Assembly (NCBI GenBank): GCA_017482485.1 | Contig: JAFUMV010000061.1 | Location: 1 to 41,547, forward strand | Length of the DNA: 41,547 bases | DNA from: Lachnospiraceae bacterium | GTDB taxonomy: Bacteria > Bacillota > Clostridia > Lachnospirales > Lachnospiraceae | Direction: 5' to 3' | Part shown: one piece after another, positions 41,540 through 41,547 of the stretch | How the letters are laid out: each line of letters begins with the position of its first letter | Numbering within the stretch: the first letter of the stretch is position 1 | Translations under genes and position numbers: made by a program | Notes under the pieces: model-generated | Databases searched by the model: none | The model's input: the letters and a program-made list of their open reading frames with translations, nothing else | What the model was told of the DNA's origin: nothing

Positions 41540-41547
41540 ATGATTCA
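41540..41547 (+). CDS. rplN: Start of 50S ribosomal protein L14, cut by the window
   Basis: AAAGGAG followed by ATGATTCA, reading MI and then an incomplete codon. L14 usually begins MIQ, and rplN follows rpsQ in the S10/spc order, so this is its first two codons. Only position and start agree; the rest is outside. Confidence 0.75.

Overview
The window looks like a chromosomal segment of an anaerobic, low-to-mid GC Gram-positive bacterium, most likely a Lachnospiraceae-type Clostridium relative. Support: strong AGGAGG-type ribosome sites, a Firmicutes-order S10 ribosomal operon, the oxygen-sensitive NrdD/NrdG ribonucleotide reductase pair, a CotH/VTC/DUF4956 cluster and consensus sigma-A promoters, several with an extended -10. 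Species cannot be fixed from the sequence alone.

Layout. 1-3.1 kb: 3' part of threonyl-tRNA synthetase and an M20 amidohydrolase. 3.2-5.5 kb: an XRE regulator, a candidate type I toxin-antitoxin locus (26-residue membrane peptide with a convergent RNA), a 5'-truncated sugar ABC permease and a PHP phosphoesterase. 5.5-11 kb: CstA-type transporter behind a promoter/terminator leader, a secreted membrane-anchored 5'-nucleotidase family enzyme and an M28 aminopeptidase. 11.3-15.8 kb: a tight four-gene operon (CotH-like protein, beta-helix lipoprotein, VTC polyphosphate polymerase domain protein, DUF4956 membrane protein). 16-20.4 kb: heterodimeric ABC exporter and a GNAT acetyltransferase. 20.6-25.7 kb: nrdG and nrdD on the minus strand, separated by about 2.4 kb that holds a 230-bp symmetric repeat element, a frameshifted zinc-ribbon gene and a PatB/MalY-like aminotransferase. 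26-27.2 kb: a Crp/Fnr regulator and a DUF2752 protein. 27.3-35.8 kb: rRNA-type methyltransferase, PutP symporter, EamA transporter, CBM9-like protein, alpha/beta hydrolase, GH36 alpha-galactosidase and a small GNAT. 35.9 kb to the end: S10 operon rpsJ-rplC-rplD-rplW-rplB-rpsS-rplV-rpsC-rplP-rpmC-rpsQ and the first bases of rplN, behind a 280-nt leader.

How parts may work together. A palindrome between the Crp/Fnr gene and nrdD lies about -41.5 from the predicted nrdD start and on the -35 of the regulator's own promoter, which suggests activation of anaerobic dNTP synthesis together with autorepression. The CotH/lipoprotein/VTC/DUF4956 genes overlap or nearly touch and probably form one envelope system handling a phosphate polymer or phosphorylated surface component; this is the best candidate for an under-described multi-gene system. 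The toxin locus has a perfect TTGACA-17-TATAAT promoter driving a short RNA into a terminator shared with the toxin mRNA, as in par/fst-like loci. All functional statements are from reading motifs and context; no database search was run.
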